A DNA stretch of 64,000 bases from J005 sp964613235 (GTDB taxonomy: Bacteria; Pseudomonadota; Zetaproteobacteria; Mariprofundales; Mariprofundaceae), in NCBI GenBank assembly GCA_964613235.1, contig CAZTGM010000002.1:14761-78760 (forward strand). The letters run 5' to 3'. The notes beneath the pieces are model-generated. The model did not search any database and was not told where the DNA came from. It was given only the letters and a program-made list of their open reading frames with translations. Made by a program: the position numbers and the translations under genes. This document shows positions 44,643-54,795 of this stretch, piece after piece; the stretch's first letter is position 1, and each line of letters starts with the position of its first letter.

Positions 44643-46511
44643 ATGACGACAAACGAACAACATCAGCTGACTTTTGCTGATCTGAAACTGATTCCCCCGC
44701 TATTGCAGGCGCTTGAGGAGGTGGGTTACGAATACCCTTCTCCGATTCAGGCGCAGACAATTCCGTTATTGCTTGAAGGCCGCGATGTGCTGGGACAGGC
44801 GCAAACCGGTACCGGCAAAACGGCGGCCTTTGCCCTGCCAATGCTTTCCCGCATTGATTTAAGCCGGAAATCGCCGCAATTGCTGGTGCTGGCACCGACG
44901 CGTGAACTGGCCATTCAGGTGGCCGAGGCATTCCAGAAGTATGCTCATCATATGCCGGGTTTTCATGTGCTGCCGATCTATGGCGGACAGAGCTATGATA
45001 TCCAGTTGCGCCAGCTTAAGCGCGGTGTGCATGTGGTGGTCGGTACTCCCGGCCGCGTTATGGATCATATGCGCCGGGGAACGCTGAAGCTGGATGCCCT
45101 GCGTGCGCTGGTACTGGATGAGGCCGATGAAATGCTGCGCATGGGCTTTATCGATGATGTGCAGTGGATTCTCGAACAGACGCCGGATGAACGGCAGATT
45201 GCACTGTTTTCGGCGACTATGCCGAGTGTGATCCGGACCATCGCCAATCGGCATTTGCGTAATCCCGAACATGTGACGGTGAAAGTCAGACAGGCGACGG
45301 CGGAAACGATTCGCCAGCGTTACTGGATGGTGAGTGGCCGGCATAAACTCGATGCGCTGACACGTATTCTGGAGGCAGAACCATTCGATGCTGTATTGAT
45401 TTTTGTGCGTACGAAGGTTGCGACCGAAGAACTGGCCGAGCGGCTGGAGGCGCGCGGTTATGCCGCGACGGCGTTAAATGGTGATATTGCACAGAAACAG
45501 CGCGAGGCTATCGTCAATCGCCTGAAGAAAGGACATCTGGATATTCTCGTGGCCACCGATGTGGTGGCGCGCGGGCTGGATGTGGAGCGTATCTCGCATG
45601 TGATTAATTATGATATTCCGCACGATACAGAGTCCTATATCCATCGTATCGGGCGTACCGGCCGTGCCGGACGCACGGGTGATGCCATCCTGTTTGTGGC
45701 GCCGCGTGAAAAACGCATGTTGTACGCGATTGAGCGGGCGACGAAGAAGCCGATCGACAAGTTTGAAATGCCGACAGCCGAAGCGATCAATAACAAACGC
45801 ATTACCGAATTCAAGCAGCGCATTACCGATACGCTGGAGCAGGAAGACGGGTTGGAACTGTTTGCCGATATCGTTGAACAGTATGGCCAGGAACATAATG
45901 TTCCGGCAAGCGAGATTGCTGCTGCTTTAGCTTGCATGGTGCAGGGTGACCGGCCGCTGCTGTTGAAGGACGAACCCAAACGGCCGGAACGGCAGCGAAG
46001 TGAGCGGAATCCGCGTTTCGATGCTCCGAAGGATCGACGCAGGCCTGTACGCAGTATGGATCGCGAACAGCGTGCTGACGATGAACGTCCGGCACATAGC
46101 AAAAAACGGGAGCGCACTACCATTGCCAGCTATGACCGGCCGGAACGAGGCATGGAACGTTATCGGCTGGAAGTTGGTGCGGCGCATGGCGTGAAATCGG
46201 GTTATATCGTCGGCGCGATTGCCAATGAGATCGGTCTGGAGAGCGAATTTATCGGCAAGGTGCAGATTATGGATGACCATAGTACCGTTGATTTGCCGGA
46301 AGGGATGCCCAAAGCCATTTTCAAGGAACTGAAGCAGGTGCATATTTGCGGGCAGCGATTGAATGCATCCCTGCTTGCATCGGCTGCAGAGGAAACATCG
46401 TTATCGACCCGGAACAGGCGTCATGATGGTAAACGCCCACCTCGCCGGGCAGCAGGACATCGTCGAGGTGCGGAAGTAGGAAAACGTCCGCCGCGCCGTA
46501 AAAAACGGTGA
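44643..46511 (+). CDS. deaD: DEAD-box ATP-dependent RNA helicase DeaD/CsdA
   Basis: Cold-shock and ribosome-assembly RNA helicase. 622 residues. The Q motif (FADLKLIPPLLQALEEVGYE), Walker A AQTGTGKT, DEAD in VLDEADEML, SAT in LFSATMP and HRIGRTGRAGR are all present. The C-terminus has a basic, Asp/Arg-rich linker (about 440-500), the DbpA/CsdA RNA-binding fold (RYRLEVGAAHGVKSGYIVGA) and a Lys/Arg/Pro tail. Length and domain order match E. coli DeaD. Leader 44510-44642 has a TTGACA at 44591 but no convincing -10. Confidence 0.95.
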   Translation: MTTNEQHQLTFADLKLIPPLLQALEEVGYEYPSPIQAQTIPLLLEGRDVLGQAQTGTGKTAAFALPMLSRIDLSRKSPQLLVLAPTRELAIQVAEAFQKYAHHMPGFHVLPIYGGQSYDIQLRQLKRGVHVVVGTPGRVMDHMRRGTLKLDALRALVLDEADEMLRMGFIDDVQWILEQTPDERQIALFSATMPSVIRTIANRHLRNPEHVTVKVRQATAETIRQRYWMVSGRHKLDALTRILEAEPFDAVLIFVRTKVATEELAERLEARGYAATALNGDIAQKQREAIVNRLKKGHLDILVATDVVARGLDVERISHVINYDIPHDTESYIHRIGRTGRAGRTGDAILFVAPREKRMLYAIERATKKPIDKFEMPTAEAINNKRITEFKQRITDTLEQEDGLELFADIVEQYGQEHNVPASEIAAALACMVQGDRPLLLKDEPKRPERQRSERNPRFDAPKDRRRPVRSMDREQRADDERPAHSKKRERTTIASYDRPERGMERYRLEVGAAHGVKSGYIVGAIANEIGLESEFIGKVQIMDDHSTVDLPEGMPKAIFKELKQVHICGQRLNASLLASAAEETSLSTRNRRHDGKRPPRRAAGHRRGAEVGKRPPRRKKR

Positions 46512-46531
46512 TGCTGGTTGGTTAATCTGTA

Positions 46532-46556
46532 ATACTATAGCGGGTTTGCTATACTA
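46532..46556 (+). promoter_or_regulatory. Extended -10 promoter with overlapping inverted repeat
   Basis: TGC followed by TATACT at 46550-46555 looks like an extended -10 box. TATAGC, six bases, GCTATA forms an inverted repeat that covers it and could be an operator. No good -35 is seen. It serves the glycine-zipper gene starting at 46589. Confidence 0.4.
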
Positions 46557-46588
46557 TGCATACAGGACTTAACAGGCAGGAGGTTGTG

Positions 46589-47104
46589 ATGCGGTTGCTC
46601 AGAATATTCATGTTGATGATCGTTGGACTGGCTATGCCTGCCGGTGCCATGGCTACCGATAAAGGCGTAATAGGCGCCCTGATCGGCGCAGGGGCCGGAG
46701 CGGCTATTGGTCATGCCGTCGATCCAACCGGTGGTTCCGGCAAGGGCGCTATCATTGGCGGTATTGGCGGTTATCTGATTGGTTCACAGATGAATGATTC
46801 TGCAACAGCGGTGCCACCGCCGGAGCAACGGACGGTGCATGAAGCACCGCAGAACTGTAATTATGCTTATGATCTCCTGGAGGATGCCAATGCAACGTCA
46901 GATCGTGAGCGCAGGGTTTACTTATTACAGAAGGCCGTGCGCTGGTGTTCCGGCAGTCCGCGCATGCATAATGATCTCGGTGTAGCCTATTATCACCGCG
47001 GTCAGCGTTTTGACCGCAAGCGTGCCAGAGAAGAGTTGGAGTATGCGCTTGAAATCGATCCGGGTTATGAAACGGCAAGAAGGAATCTGAATCAGATCAG
47101 GTAG
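46589..47104 (+). CDS. Glycine-zipper periplasmic/envelope protein with TPR-like tail
   Basis: 171 residues from ATG 46589 behind AGGAGGT. A signal peptide ends in GAMA. A glycine-zipper hairpin (GALIGAGAGAAIGHAV and GAIIGGIGGYLIGSQ) follows, as in outer-membrane lipoproteins of the SlyB/OmpA-glycine-zipper type, but with no lipobox. Residues 95-171 form helical repeats (DRERRVYLLQKAVRWCSGSP, RAREELEYALEIDPGYETA) typical of a TPR. Possibly an envelope-stress protein; function unknown. Confidence 0.75.
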   Translation: MRLLRIFMLMIVGLAMPAGAMATDKGVIGALIGAGAGAAIGHAVDPTGGSGKGAIIGGIGGYLIGSQMNDSATAVPPPEQRTVHEAPQNCNYAYDLLEDANATSDRERRVYLLQKAVRWCSGSPRMHNDLGVAYYHRGQRFDRKRAREELEYALEIDPGYETARRNLNQIR

Positions 47105-47128
47105 CGGAAAGAGCCGGGGCAAAGGCTT

Positions 47129-47506
47129 GTGAAACAGAGGTCGCAGATCTCCATATATACGGAGCCTGTATATCTGTCAGAACATTCCGACCCTGCCCGG
47201 GAGCGTTATGTATTTGCCTATTTTATTACGCTTCACAATCCCGGTCCGCTGGCAGTGCAATTGTTGCACCGGCACTGGTCGATCTGTGATGCCAATGGCA
47301 AGGTGGAAGAGGTGGTGGGCGAAGGTGTGGTGGGCGAGCAACCGGTGATCGAGGCCGGCGGCGAATATGTCTATAACAGCTTTTGCGTGCTGGAGACGCC
47401 GGTTGGCTGCATGGAAGGGCATTATCATATGATCGATGAGGATGGCGACCAGTTCGATACTGCGATTCCGCGTTTTACGCTGGCTGTACCCGGCGTACTG
47501 AATTAG
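47129..47506 (+). CDS. apaG: ApaG protein
   Basis: 125 residues from GTG 47129. The fibronectin-III-like ApaG fold is recognised from RYVFAYFITLHNPGPLAVQLL, HWSICDANGKVEEVVGEGVVG and GCMEGHYHMIDEDGDQFDTAIPRF. ApaG is linked to Co2+/Mg2+ resistance in Salmonella and usually sits with apaH/ksgA, which are absent here. GST follows after 22 bases. Confidence 0.95.
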   Translation: MKQRSQISIYTEPVYLSEHSDPARERYVFAYFITLHNPGPLAVQLLHRHWSICDANGKVEEVVGEGVVGEQPVIEAGGEYVYNSFCVLETPVGCMEGHYHMIDEDGDQFDTAIPRFTLAVPGVLN

Positions 47507-47528
47507 GGCGCTGCCACTTCCTCCCCCG

Positions 47529-48164
47529 ATGATTTTGTACAGCTTTCGCCGTTGTCCCTATGCCATGCGTGCGCGCATGATGCTGATCGATGCCGGAGTG
47601 CGTTGTGAGGTGCGCGAAGTACGGCTGGCAAACAAGCCGCAGGCCCTGCTGGAGGCATCACCCAAAGGAACGGTGCCGGTATTGTGTTTGTCGGATGGCC
47701 GTGTGCTGGAGGAAAGTCTCGACATCATGTTGTGGGCGGTACAGCAGCGCGAGGGGCAATCATGGTGGTCGCAGGATCAGGTGATGCGTGAGGCCATGAC
47801 GGCATTGATCCGGCAGAATGATCATGATTTCAAATATCATCTGGACCGTTACAAATATCCGCAGCGCTTTGGCATCGACGATGTGCGTCCGCATTGGCAA
47901 CAGGCTGTTCGTTTTCTTACCCGTCTGGAATCCCGTTTGCAGGATGGCCTGTTTTTGTTCGGCCAGCGTGCCTCACTGGCCGATGTGGCCATTTTTCCAT
48001 TTGTGCGTCAGTTTGCTGCCGTGGATCGCGCTGCCTTTGATGCGATGCCATACCAACAGTTACAGCATTGGCTGCAAGCCTGGCAGGAGAGCGAATGGTT
48101 TGCGGCATGCATGCAGCGGTTCGTACCCTGGCAGTCGGGTGATGCACCGGTTTATCTGTTCTGA
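47529..48164 (+). CDS. Glutathione S-transferase family protein
   Basis: 211 residues. The N-terminal thioredoxin-fold domain begins [17 protein letters not shown], with the redox Cys-Pro-Tyr-Ala, and has the cis-Pro of [21 protein letters not shown], the glutathione-binding Glu-Ser. The C-terminal helical domain includes [16 protein letters not shown]. Omega/beta-like. The start lacks a ribosome site and may be coupled to apaG. Its 3' end overlaps the convergent YgiQ gene by 13 bases. Confidence 0.85.
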   Translation: MILYSFRRCPYAMRARMMLIDAGVRCEVREVRLANKPQALLEASPKGTVPVLCLSDGRVLEESLDIMLWAVQQREGQSWWSQDQVMREAMTALIRQNDHDFKYHLDRYKYPQRFGIDDVRPHWQQAVRFLTRLESRLQDGLFLFGQRASLADVAIFPFVRQFAAVDRAAFDAMPYQQLQHWLQAWQESEWFAACMQRFVPWQSGDAPVYLF

Positions 48165-50227
48165 CGGCGTGGTTGCCTGCGGCGTGAAGGCGGACGTTTA
48201 CGTTGCAGGCTGTGTCGCCGCTCCTGCCTCGGATCGGCAGGCGGGACCAGCGCTTCCGGTCCATGGCCGATCAGGTCGCGGCGTCCTATGGTGATGAATG
48301 CCTTGCGTAATAATGGCCAGTTGGCCGGATCGTGATATCGCAGCAGTGCTTTGTGTAGTTCGCGCTGTTTCTTGCGTTTTGGCGTGAATACATGTTCGCT
48401 GCGGGATGTGATTTTTTTTAGCGGATTGCGTCCGCTGTAATACATGGCCGAAGCCGTGGCCATGGGCGACGGCAGAAAGGCCTGCACCTGATCGGGTCTG
48501 AAGCGGTTGGTTTTCAGCCATTGGGCGAGATGTATCATATCCTCATCCGTTGTGCCCGGATGCGCGGCAATGAAATAGGGAATCAGATACTGTTTTTTTC
48601 CTGCCTTGCGCGAATAATGCTCGAACAGTTTGCGGAATGCCTCGAAGCTGCCGATGCCCGGCTTCATCATCTTGCTTAACGGGCCGGTTTCGGTGTGCTC
48701 CGGCGCAATTTTCAGATAGCCACTGACATGATGGGTGACCAGTTCGCGGATGTAGGCGGGGGAGCGCACGGCCAGGTCGTAGCGTAGCCCTGAGGCGATA
48801 AATATCTTGCGTATGCCCGTGATGCGTCGTGCCCGGCGATACAGCCGGATCAGCGGTGCATGATCGGTATTCAGATTTTTGCAGATGTCCGGATAAACAC
48901 AGGATGGTTTGCGGCAGGCAGCTTCAATCTCGCGCGATTTGCAGGCCAGGCGATACATATTGGCGGTTGGTCCACCGAGGTCGGAAATAATGCCGGCAAA
49001 GCCAGGTGTCTTGTCGCGAATCTGTTCGATTTCATGGATGATGGAGTTTTCCGAGCGACTCTGGATGATGCGCCCTTCGTGTTCGGTGATGGAACAAAAC
49101 GTGCAGCCACCGAAGCAACCGCGCATGATATTGACGCTGGTTTTGATCATCTCGTAGGCGGGAATGCGTGCATCGCCATAATCGTGATGGGGAGTGCGTG
49201 AATAGGGATGAGCGAAAACCCAGTCCATTTCTTCTGTGGACAGGGGGATCGGTGGCGGATTTAGCCAGACATCGCGTTCGCCATGACGTTGTACCAGTGC
49301 ACGGGCATTGCCCGGATTGGTTTCCAGATGCAGCAGGCGTGAGGCGTGGGCATAGAGTACGGCATCGTCGCGGACCTGTTCATACGATGGCAGGCGGATA
49401 ACCGTGTGTTTGTGATCCAGACGCCGGGAGAATATGCGTTCGGTCTGACTGTTTTTCTGTTCATGGTCGCATAACGGCGTCATGGCATATGGATCGGCAT
49501 GTTGTATCAGTTCGCCTGGCGTATCCACATCGGTGGAACGGATTTCCGTCCAGCCAGCAGGGATACCGCGACGCATGAATGCGGTGCCGCGAATATCGGT
49601 GATGTGACGAATGGATTCGCCCTGCTGCATGCGCAGCGCGATTTCAATGATCTGGCGCTCGGCATTGCCGAAAACCAGCATGTCCGCCTTGGAATCGGGC
49701 AGGACGGAGCGGCGAACCTTGTCGGACCAGTAATCGTAATGCGCAATACGACGCAGTGAGGCTTCGATACTGCCGATAATGACGGCGACACCCTTGAATG
49801 CCTCGCGGCAGCGTTGCGCATAGACGGTAACCGCCCGATCCGGTCGTTTGCCGGCCACGCCATGCGGCGTATAGGCATCGTCGGAACGAATCCGTCGTTC
49901 CGATGTATAGTGGTTGACCATCGAGTCCATATTACCGGCGGTGACACCGAAAAACAGGCGCGGCCGGCCTAGCGCGCGGAATGGTTCAGCCGATGTCCAG
50001 TCCGGCTGGGCGATGATGCCGACGCGAAAGCCATGCCCTTCGAGCGTGCGCCCGATAACGGCCATGCCGAAGCTGGGGTGATCGATATAGGCATCACCGG
50101 TAACGATGATGATATCGCAGGCATCCCAGCCCAGCTTATCCATCTCCTGCCGGCTCATCGGCAGTTGCGGGGCGGGCTTCGATAGCCGATAGGGCGGAAT
50201 AATGCTTGCTAGGGTTTGGCTGGACAC
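48152..50227 (-). CDS. ygiQ: YgiQ-family radical SAM protein
   Basis: 691 residues from a GTG start. The N-terminal YgiQ region is nearly identical in pattern to E. coli ([73 protein letters not shown]). The radical SAM cluster is [20 protein letters not shown] (CxxxCxxC). The C-terminal 40 residues are Arg/Gln-rich and unstructured. The substrate is unknown. It overlaps the GST end on the other strand. Confidence 0.95.
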   Translation of the reverse strand: MSSQTLASIIPPYRLSKPAPQLPMSRQEMDKLGWDACDIIIVTGDAYIDHPSFGMAVIGRTLEGHGFRVGIIAQPDWTSAEPFRALGRPRLFFGVTAGNMDSMVNHYTSERRIRSDDAYTPHGVAGKRPDRAVTVYAQRCREAFKGVAVIIGSIEASLRRIAHYDYWSDKVRRSVLPDSKADMLVFGNAERQIIEIALRMQQGESIRHITDIRGTAFMRRGIPAGWTEIRSTDVDTPGELIQHADPYAMTPLCDHEQKNSQTERIFSRRLDHKHTVIRLPSYEQVRDDAVLYAHASRLLHLETNPGNARALVQRHGERDVWLNPPPIPLSTEEMDWVFAHPYSRTPHHDYGDARIPAYEMIKTSVNIMRGCFGGCTFCSITEHEGRIIQSRSENSIIHEIEQIRDKTPGFAGIISDLGGPTANMYRLACKSREIEAACRKPSCVYPDICKNLNTDHAPLIRLYRRARRITGIRKIFIASGLRYDLAVRSPAYIRELVTHHVSGYLKIAPEHTETGPLSKMMKPGIGSFEAFRKLFEHYSRKAGKKQYLIPYFIAAHPGTTDEDMIHLAQWLKTNRFRPDQVQAFLPSPMATASAMYYSGRNPLKKITSRSEHVFTPKRKKQRELHKALLRYHDPANWPLLRKAFITIGRRDLIGHGPEALVPPADPRQERRHSLQRKRPPSRRRQPRRQNR

Positions 50228-50306
50228 CGGCGCAGACTAGCAGATATGCGATTTGTGTGCTTAACTGGAATGGAGTCGCGCAAGGCGGCTCCATCCGGGA
50301 GGGTGT

Positions 50307-51794
50307 ATGGGTCAGTACGATAGCCTGAGTTTGCATACCCTGTTTGTGTGGATGGGGTGGTTTGCCGGCATCATCATGTTGATTCTGCTGGCGATGTTCA
50401 TTCAGGATCTGTTTTTTGCGCGTAGCGCGATCCGCCGCAATTATCCCGTGATCGGGCGCATGCGTCGTTTTCTCGAACATCAGGGCGAATATTTCCGCCA
50501 GTATTTTTTCGCTCATGATCGACAGGAATTGCCGTTTAACCGTGCAACGCGCAGCTATGTGTATCGCGCAGCCAAAGGGATGAAGCCCCTGATCGGCTTC
50601 GGCTCGACCAATGATTTAAGGGAGCCGGGCGGTGTCATTTTTGTGCCGTCATTATATGCCAGGCTGGAACAGCATTTGCAGACGACACCGCCCAAGGTGA
50701 TTGGTGAAATTCGCAAGCGGCCATTTTTCGCCAAGCATATTTTTAATCTGTCCGGCATGAGCTATGGCGCCTTGTCGGCACCGGCCGTGCAGGCGCTCTC
50801 CCGCGGTGCGGCTGCTGCCGGCATATGGATGAATAGCGGGGAGGGCGGTCTTTCACCTTATCATCTGGAGGGTGGCGGTGATCTTATTTTCCAGATTGGT
50901 ACGGCCAAGTACGGTGTGCGCGATGCCGATGGAAAGCTGGATGATGATAAGCTGCGTGCCGTGGCCGAACGTGTCGTTGCCTTTGAAATCAAGCTGGGGC
51001 AGGGGGCCAAGCCTGGCAAGGGAGGTATGTTGCCGGGAGGCAAGGTGACTGAGGAAATAGCTGCCATTCGTGGTATTCCGGTCGGGCAGGATTCGATCAG
51101 TCCGAATCGCAATCCGGACATCGGCAATGTTGAGGAGTTACTGGATTTCATTGCACATGTGCATGCGGTAACCGATCGGCCGGTCGGCATCAAACTGGTG
51201 ATGGGCTCGGGGCAGTATATCCGTGAGCTTTGCGAAGCGATTATTCGCCGCGGTGCGGGTTCTGAACCGGATTTTATCACCGTCGATGGTGCTGATGGTG
51301 GTAGTGGTGCAGCACCGCAAGTGCTGGCCGATCATGTCGGTATGCCGCTGGATGAGGGATTACCGTTGCTGGTGGATATTCTGATCGAGTATGGATTGCG
51401 TCAGCGCATTGATGTTATTGCCTCAGGCAAGCTGGTGACTTCAGCTGCTGTGGCCAAGGCTTTGTGTCTGGGGGCGGACTTTTGCGTATCGGCGCGCGGC
51501 TTTTTATTATCACTGGGTTGTATCCAGTCGATGCAATGTCATCTGGATACCTGTCCGACCGGTATCACGACACATGATCCGCGCCTGCAGCGCGGGCTGG
51601 ATGTGGAGAGTCGCAGCGCGCGCGTGGCGCGTTATGCCGAATGGATGAACAGTGAAGTGGACATGATTGCTCATTCCTGCGGCTTGAACAATGCACATGA
51701 GTTTCGTCGTGAGCATGCACGCATTATTGAAACAGCGGGTAAGAGCATACCCATGCATGAATTGTATCCTTATCCGGAAGGCGCGCTGAAATAG
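50307..51794 (+). CDS. Membrane-anchored FMN-binding glutamate-synthase-like protein
   Basis: 495 residues, GGGAGGG before ATG 50307. One N-terminal membrane span (WFAGIIMLILLAMFIQDLFF). The rest is the FMN-binding barrel of glutamate synthase large subunit: HIFNLSGMSYGALSAPAVQAL, WMNSGEGGLSPYHL, GQGAKPGKGGMLPGGKVTEEI, GADGGSGAAPQVLADHVG and the FeS-ligand Cys segment CIQSMQCHLDTCPTGIT. The amidotransferase half is absent. Such stand-alone proteins are widespread but their reaction is not established. Confidence 0.88.
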   Translation: MGQYDSLSLHTLFVWMGWFAGIIMLILLAMFIQDLFFARSAIRRNYPVIGRMRRFLEHQGEYFRQYFFAHDRQELPFNRATRSYVYRAAKGMKPLIGFGSTNDLREPGGVIFVPSLYARLEQHLQTTPPKVIGEIRKRPFFAKHIFNLSGMSYGALSAPAVQALSRGAAAAGIWMNSGEGGLSPYHLEGGGDLIFQIGTAKYGVRDADGKLDDDKLRAVAERVVAFEIKLGQGAKPGKGGMLPGGKVTEEIAAIRGIPVGQDSISPNRNPDIGNVEELLDFIAHVHAVTDRPVGIKLVMGSGQYIRELCEAIIRRGAGSEPDFITVDGADGGSGAAPQVLADHVGMPLDEGLPLLVDILIEYGLRQRIDVIASGKLVTSAAVAKALCLGADFCVSARGFLLSLGCIQSMQCHLDTCPTGITTHDPRLQRGLDVESRSARVARYAEWMNSEVDMIAHSCGLNNAHEFRREHARIIETAGKSIPMHELYPYPEGALK

Positions 51795-51847
51795 CCGTGT
51801 AAAACATCTGTGTTCCTGATGCGAGGCGGGCGCTATGCTGCGCCACT

Positions 51848-53110
51848 ATGCTGGGATTTATCGAATTGTTTTTGGGTTTTGTCGTCGTATCGACGTTGCT
51901 GGAATGGTATCTGGATCAGCGCCATCAGCGTCATGTGCTGGCACAGCGTGATGCGGTGCCGGCCCGTTTTGCCGGTGTTGTCGATCTGGCGGCACATCAG
52001 AAGGCGGCGGATTATACTGTTGCCAAGCTGAAGCTGGGGCGCATTGGTCAGTTGTGGAGCGTGGCGCTGCTGCTGCTCTGGACGCTGGGTGGAGGACTGG
52101 ATCTGCTGGATACATGGGTGCGGGCACAAGCATGGTCGCCGCTGGCAACCGGTGTGGCTGTCATGCTCGCCTTTTTTATGCTCGGTCACCTGCTGGAGCT
52201 GCCGCTGGAAATCTGGTCCACGTTTGGTGTGGAAGCGCATTTCGGCTTCAACAAGATGACGCCCGGCCTGTATATCAGTGATCAGCTCAAGCAGCTGGCG
52301 CTGATGTTGGTGTTTGGTATCCCGCTGGCCTGGGTCATGCTTTGGCTGATGCAGTCTGCGGGTTCTTACTGGTGGTGGTATGCCTGGCTGGTGTGGACGG
52401 CATTTTCATTGTTTATGGTCTGGGCTTTTCCGACCTGGATTGCACCCTTGTTCAATCGCTTTGAGTCGTTGCCAGATGGTGAACTGAAAACGCGCATTCA
52501 GGCATTGTTGGCACGCTGCGGCTTTACGGCCAGTGGTCTGTTCGTCATGGACGGTTCGCGCCGCTCGGCGCATGGCAATGCCTATTTCACCGGTTTCGGC
52601 AAGGCCAAGCGCATTGTGTTTTTTGACACGCTGCTAAAGTCGCTGGATGTCGACGAGACCTGTGCCGTACTGGCGCATGAGCTGGGGCACTTCCGTCATG
52701 GTCATGTCAAAAAACGCTTGCTACTTATGACATTGATGTCGTTGGCTGCTTTTGCCGTGCTCGGCTGGCTGGCTGGTGAGCCATGGTTTTACCATGCTCT
52801 GGGGGTATCGAAGCCATCCGATTATATGGCATTGCTGCTGTTTATGTTGACCATGCCCGTGTTCTTTTTCTGGCTGGGGCCACTATCCAGTGCATTGTCG
52901 CGCAAACATGAATTCGAGGCCGATGCCTATGCCGTAGCGCATGCCAGCGGCGAAAAGTTGATCTCCGCGCTGGTCAAAATGTATGAGGAAAATGCTGCGC
53001 CGCTATCGCCTGATCCGTGGTATTCGGCATGGCATGATTCGCATCCGCCGGCCATGATTCGCATTGCGCATCTGGAGCAATGCATGCAGACAAACAAGGG
53101 AGGCGCATAA
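51848..53110 (+). CDS. M48-family membrane zinc metalloprotease (Ste24/CAAX-protease type)
   Basis: 420 residues with several membrane spans. The zinc site is HELGHFRHGHVKK (HExxH), with the third ligand Glu in RKHEFEADAYAV. The span arrangement (FFMLGHLLELPLEIWSTFGVEAHFGFN at residues about 115-140, then RFESLPDGELKTRIQALLAR) matches the Ste24 group rather than HtpX. Bacteria with no prenylated proteins often carry this; the role is probably membrane-protein quality control. It ends one base into the U32 start codon. Confidence 0.9.
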   Translation: MLGFIELFLGFVVVSTLLEWYLDQRHQRHVLAQRDAVPARFAGVVDLAAHQKAADYTVAKLKLGRIGQLWSVALLLLWTLGGGLDLLDTWVRAQAWSPLATGVAVMLAFFMLGHLLELPLEIWSTFGVEAHFGFNKMTPGLYISDQLKQLALMLVFGIPLAWVMLWLMQSAGSYWWWYAWLVWTAFSLFMVWAFPTWIAPLFNRFESLPDGELKTRIQALLARCGFTASGLFVMDGSRRSAHGNAYFTGFGKAKRIVFFDTLLKSLDVDETCAVLAHELGHFRHGHVKKRLLLMTLMSLAAFAVLGWLAGEPWFYHALGVSKPSDYMALLLFMLTMPVFFFWLGPLSSALSRKHEFEADAYAVAHASGEKLISALVKMYEENAAPLSPDPWYSAWHDSHPPAMIRIAHLEQCMQTNKGGA

Positions 53111-54459
53111 TGGCCGATATCGAACTGCTGTCGCCGGCCGGTACGATCAAAAACATGCGTTATGCCTTCGCCTATGGCGCCGATGCTGTTTATGCCGGTC
53201 AGCCGCGTTACAGCCTGCGCGTACGCAACAATGACTTTCAGCTGGAGAATCTGAAAACAGGCATTGATGAAGCGCATGCGCTGGGTAAAAAGTTTTTTGT
53301 TGCCAGCAATCTGTTACCGCACAATAACAAGCTCAAACGTTATCTGGAGCACATGCAGCCGATTATCGATATGGCGCCCGATGCGCTTATCATGGCCGAT
53401 CCCGGGCTTATTGCGATGGTACGCGAACGCTGGCCGGAGGTGCCGGTTCACCTGTCTGTGCAGGCCAATACGATGAACTGGGCTGCTGTAAAATTCTGGC
53501 AGTCGGTCGGCATTTCTCGCGTGATTCTGTCGCGCGAGTTATCGCTGGATGAGGTGGAGGAAATCCGCCAGCGCTGTCCGGATATGGAAATCGAGGTGTT
53601 TGTGCATGGTGCGCTGTGCATTGCCTATTCGGGACGCTGTCTGCTATCCGGCTATTTTAATCATCGCGATGCGAACCAGGGCACCTGCACCAATGCCTGT
53701 CGCTGGGAATATGGCATGGAAGCGGCTGCCGAGGATGTGTCCGGTGATGTGATTCCGATTCAGATCATGGACGGGCTGAATGCACAGCCGTTTTCCACCT
53801 GCGGTGAACAGCCGCGCCATCCGCTGGCCGATCAGGTGTACATGCTGACCGAGCCGAACCGGCCGTATGAGCAGATGCCGGTGTTTGAGGATGAACATGG
53901 CACCTATATTATGAACTCCAAGGACTTGCGCGCCGTACAACATGTCGAGCGACTGGTGAAGATCGGCGTGGATTCGCTGAAAATCGAGGGGCGTACGAAA
54001 TCGCATTACTATGTCGCGCGTACGGCACAGGTGTACCGTAAGGCCATCGATGATGCGCTGGCCGGTCGTCCGTTTGATGAAGGGTTGATGCACAAGCTCG
54101 ATGCACTGGCCAATCGTGGATACACCGATGGCTTCTATACGCGCAAGCGCGCTTCGGCTGCACAGAACTATGAAACGGGCAATTCGCAGTTTCTGGTGCA
54201 ACGCTTTGTCGGCGAAATCGTTGGCTATGATGCGGAAGATGGTACGGCTACGGTGGACGTGAAGAATCGTTTTTCCGTGGGTGATCGCGTTGAGTTGTTG
54301 ACTAGCCGGGGCAATGAGTCATTCACACTGACAGCGATCGAGGATGCGAAGCGTGGCCAGAGCATGGATGTAGCACCCGGCAGCGGGCATCGGGTCCGTA
54401 TTCCGGTGCCGCGTGATCCCGGCCCGATGGCCTTGCTGGCGGTGAATTTGCCGGCCTGA
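53110..54459 (+). CDS. trhP: U32-family protein (TrhP/YegQ, tRNA hydroxylation)
   Basis: 449 residues from ATG 53110, sharing one base with the M48 stop. The family opens IELLSPAGTIKNMRYAFAYG, and the Cys ligands for the Fe-S centre appear in FVHGALCIAYSGRCLLSGYF and NQGTCTNACRWEYG. SLKIEGRTKSHYYVARTAQVYR and the C-terminal beta-barrel with VEIVGYDAEDGTA-like sequence follow. In E. coli TrhP adds the 5-hydroxyl of wobble uridine using prephenate. RlhA is the near alternative, but the TrhP pattern fits better. Confidence 0.85.
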   Translation: MADIELLSPAGTIKNMRYAFAYGADAVYAGQPRYSLRVRNNDFQLENLKTGIDEAHALGKKFFVASNLLPHNNKLKRYLEHMQPIIDMAPDALIMADPGLIAMVRERWPEVPVHLSVQANTMNWAAVKFWQSVGISRVILSRELSLDEVEEIRQRCPDMEIEVFVHGALCIAYSGRCLLSGYFNHRDANQGTCTNACRWEYGMEAAAEDVSGDVIPIQIMDGLNAQPFSTCGEQPRHPLADQVYMLTEPNRPYEQMPVFEDEHGTYIMNSKDLRAVQHVERLVKIGVDSLKIEGRTKSHYYVARTAQVYRKAIDDALAGRPFDEGLMHKLDALANRGYTDGFYTRKRASAAQNYETGNSQFLVQRFVGEIVGYDAEDGTATVDVKNRFSVGDRVELLTSRGNESFTLTAIEDAKRGQSMDVAPGSGHRVRIPVPRDPGPMALLAVNLPA

Positions 54460-54576
54460 TCATGCTTTTGGCGGCACTTTGAGTATATACCGCTTCATAG
54501 CCCTGATTGCTGCTTGATTATCCATGCGTTTTGCGCACAGTTCGCGCCAAATACAAATCATAGGGGTTTTCAGCCA

Positions 54577-54762
54577 ATGAAAGCGTTCACCAAAAACACA
54601 TTGATGGAAAAGGCTAGGGGGATGGGGCTGAAAGGTCTGTCCAAAAAGAAGAAGCATGAAATTATTTATGCCATTCAGCTGGCCGAGGGCAATACGGATT
54701 GTTTCAAGCGTATTCCCGATTGTGCCATCGAGGATTGTTTATATCGCGCCGAGTGCGTTTGA
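54577..54762 (+). CDS. Small SAP-like protein with C-terminal four-cysteine cluster
   Basis: 61 residues from ATG 54577; the frame is open 21 codons upstream. The N-terminal half is a SAP/Rho-N-like helix-extended-helix (NTLMEKARGMGLKGLSKKKK). The C-terminal half is IQLAEGNTDCFKRIPDCA and ends EDCLYRAECV: four Cys with spacing C-x6-C-x4-C-x5-C that could bind a metal or FeS cluster. Similar tiny SAP/Cys proteins occur in Desulfovibrio and Geobacter relatives; function is unknown. A terminator follows. Confidence 0.7.
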   Translation: MKAFTKNTLMEKARGMGLKGLSKKKKHEIIYAIQLAEGNTDCFKRIPDCAIEDCLYRAECV

Positions 54763-54770
54763 TGTTAAGA

Positions 54771-54795
54771 GGAGGCCGCAGGGCCTCCTTTTTTA
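54771..54795 (+). terminator. Terminator between the SAP/four-Cys gene and terB
   Basis: GGAGGCC pairs with GGCCTCC around a GCAG loop and is followed by a T-run on the plus strand. The stem lies just before the terB stop codon (54793) on the other strand. Confidence 0.85.
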
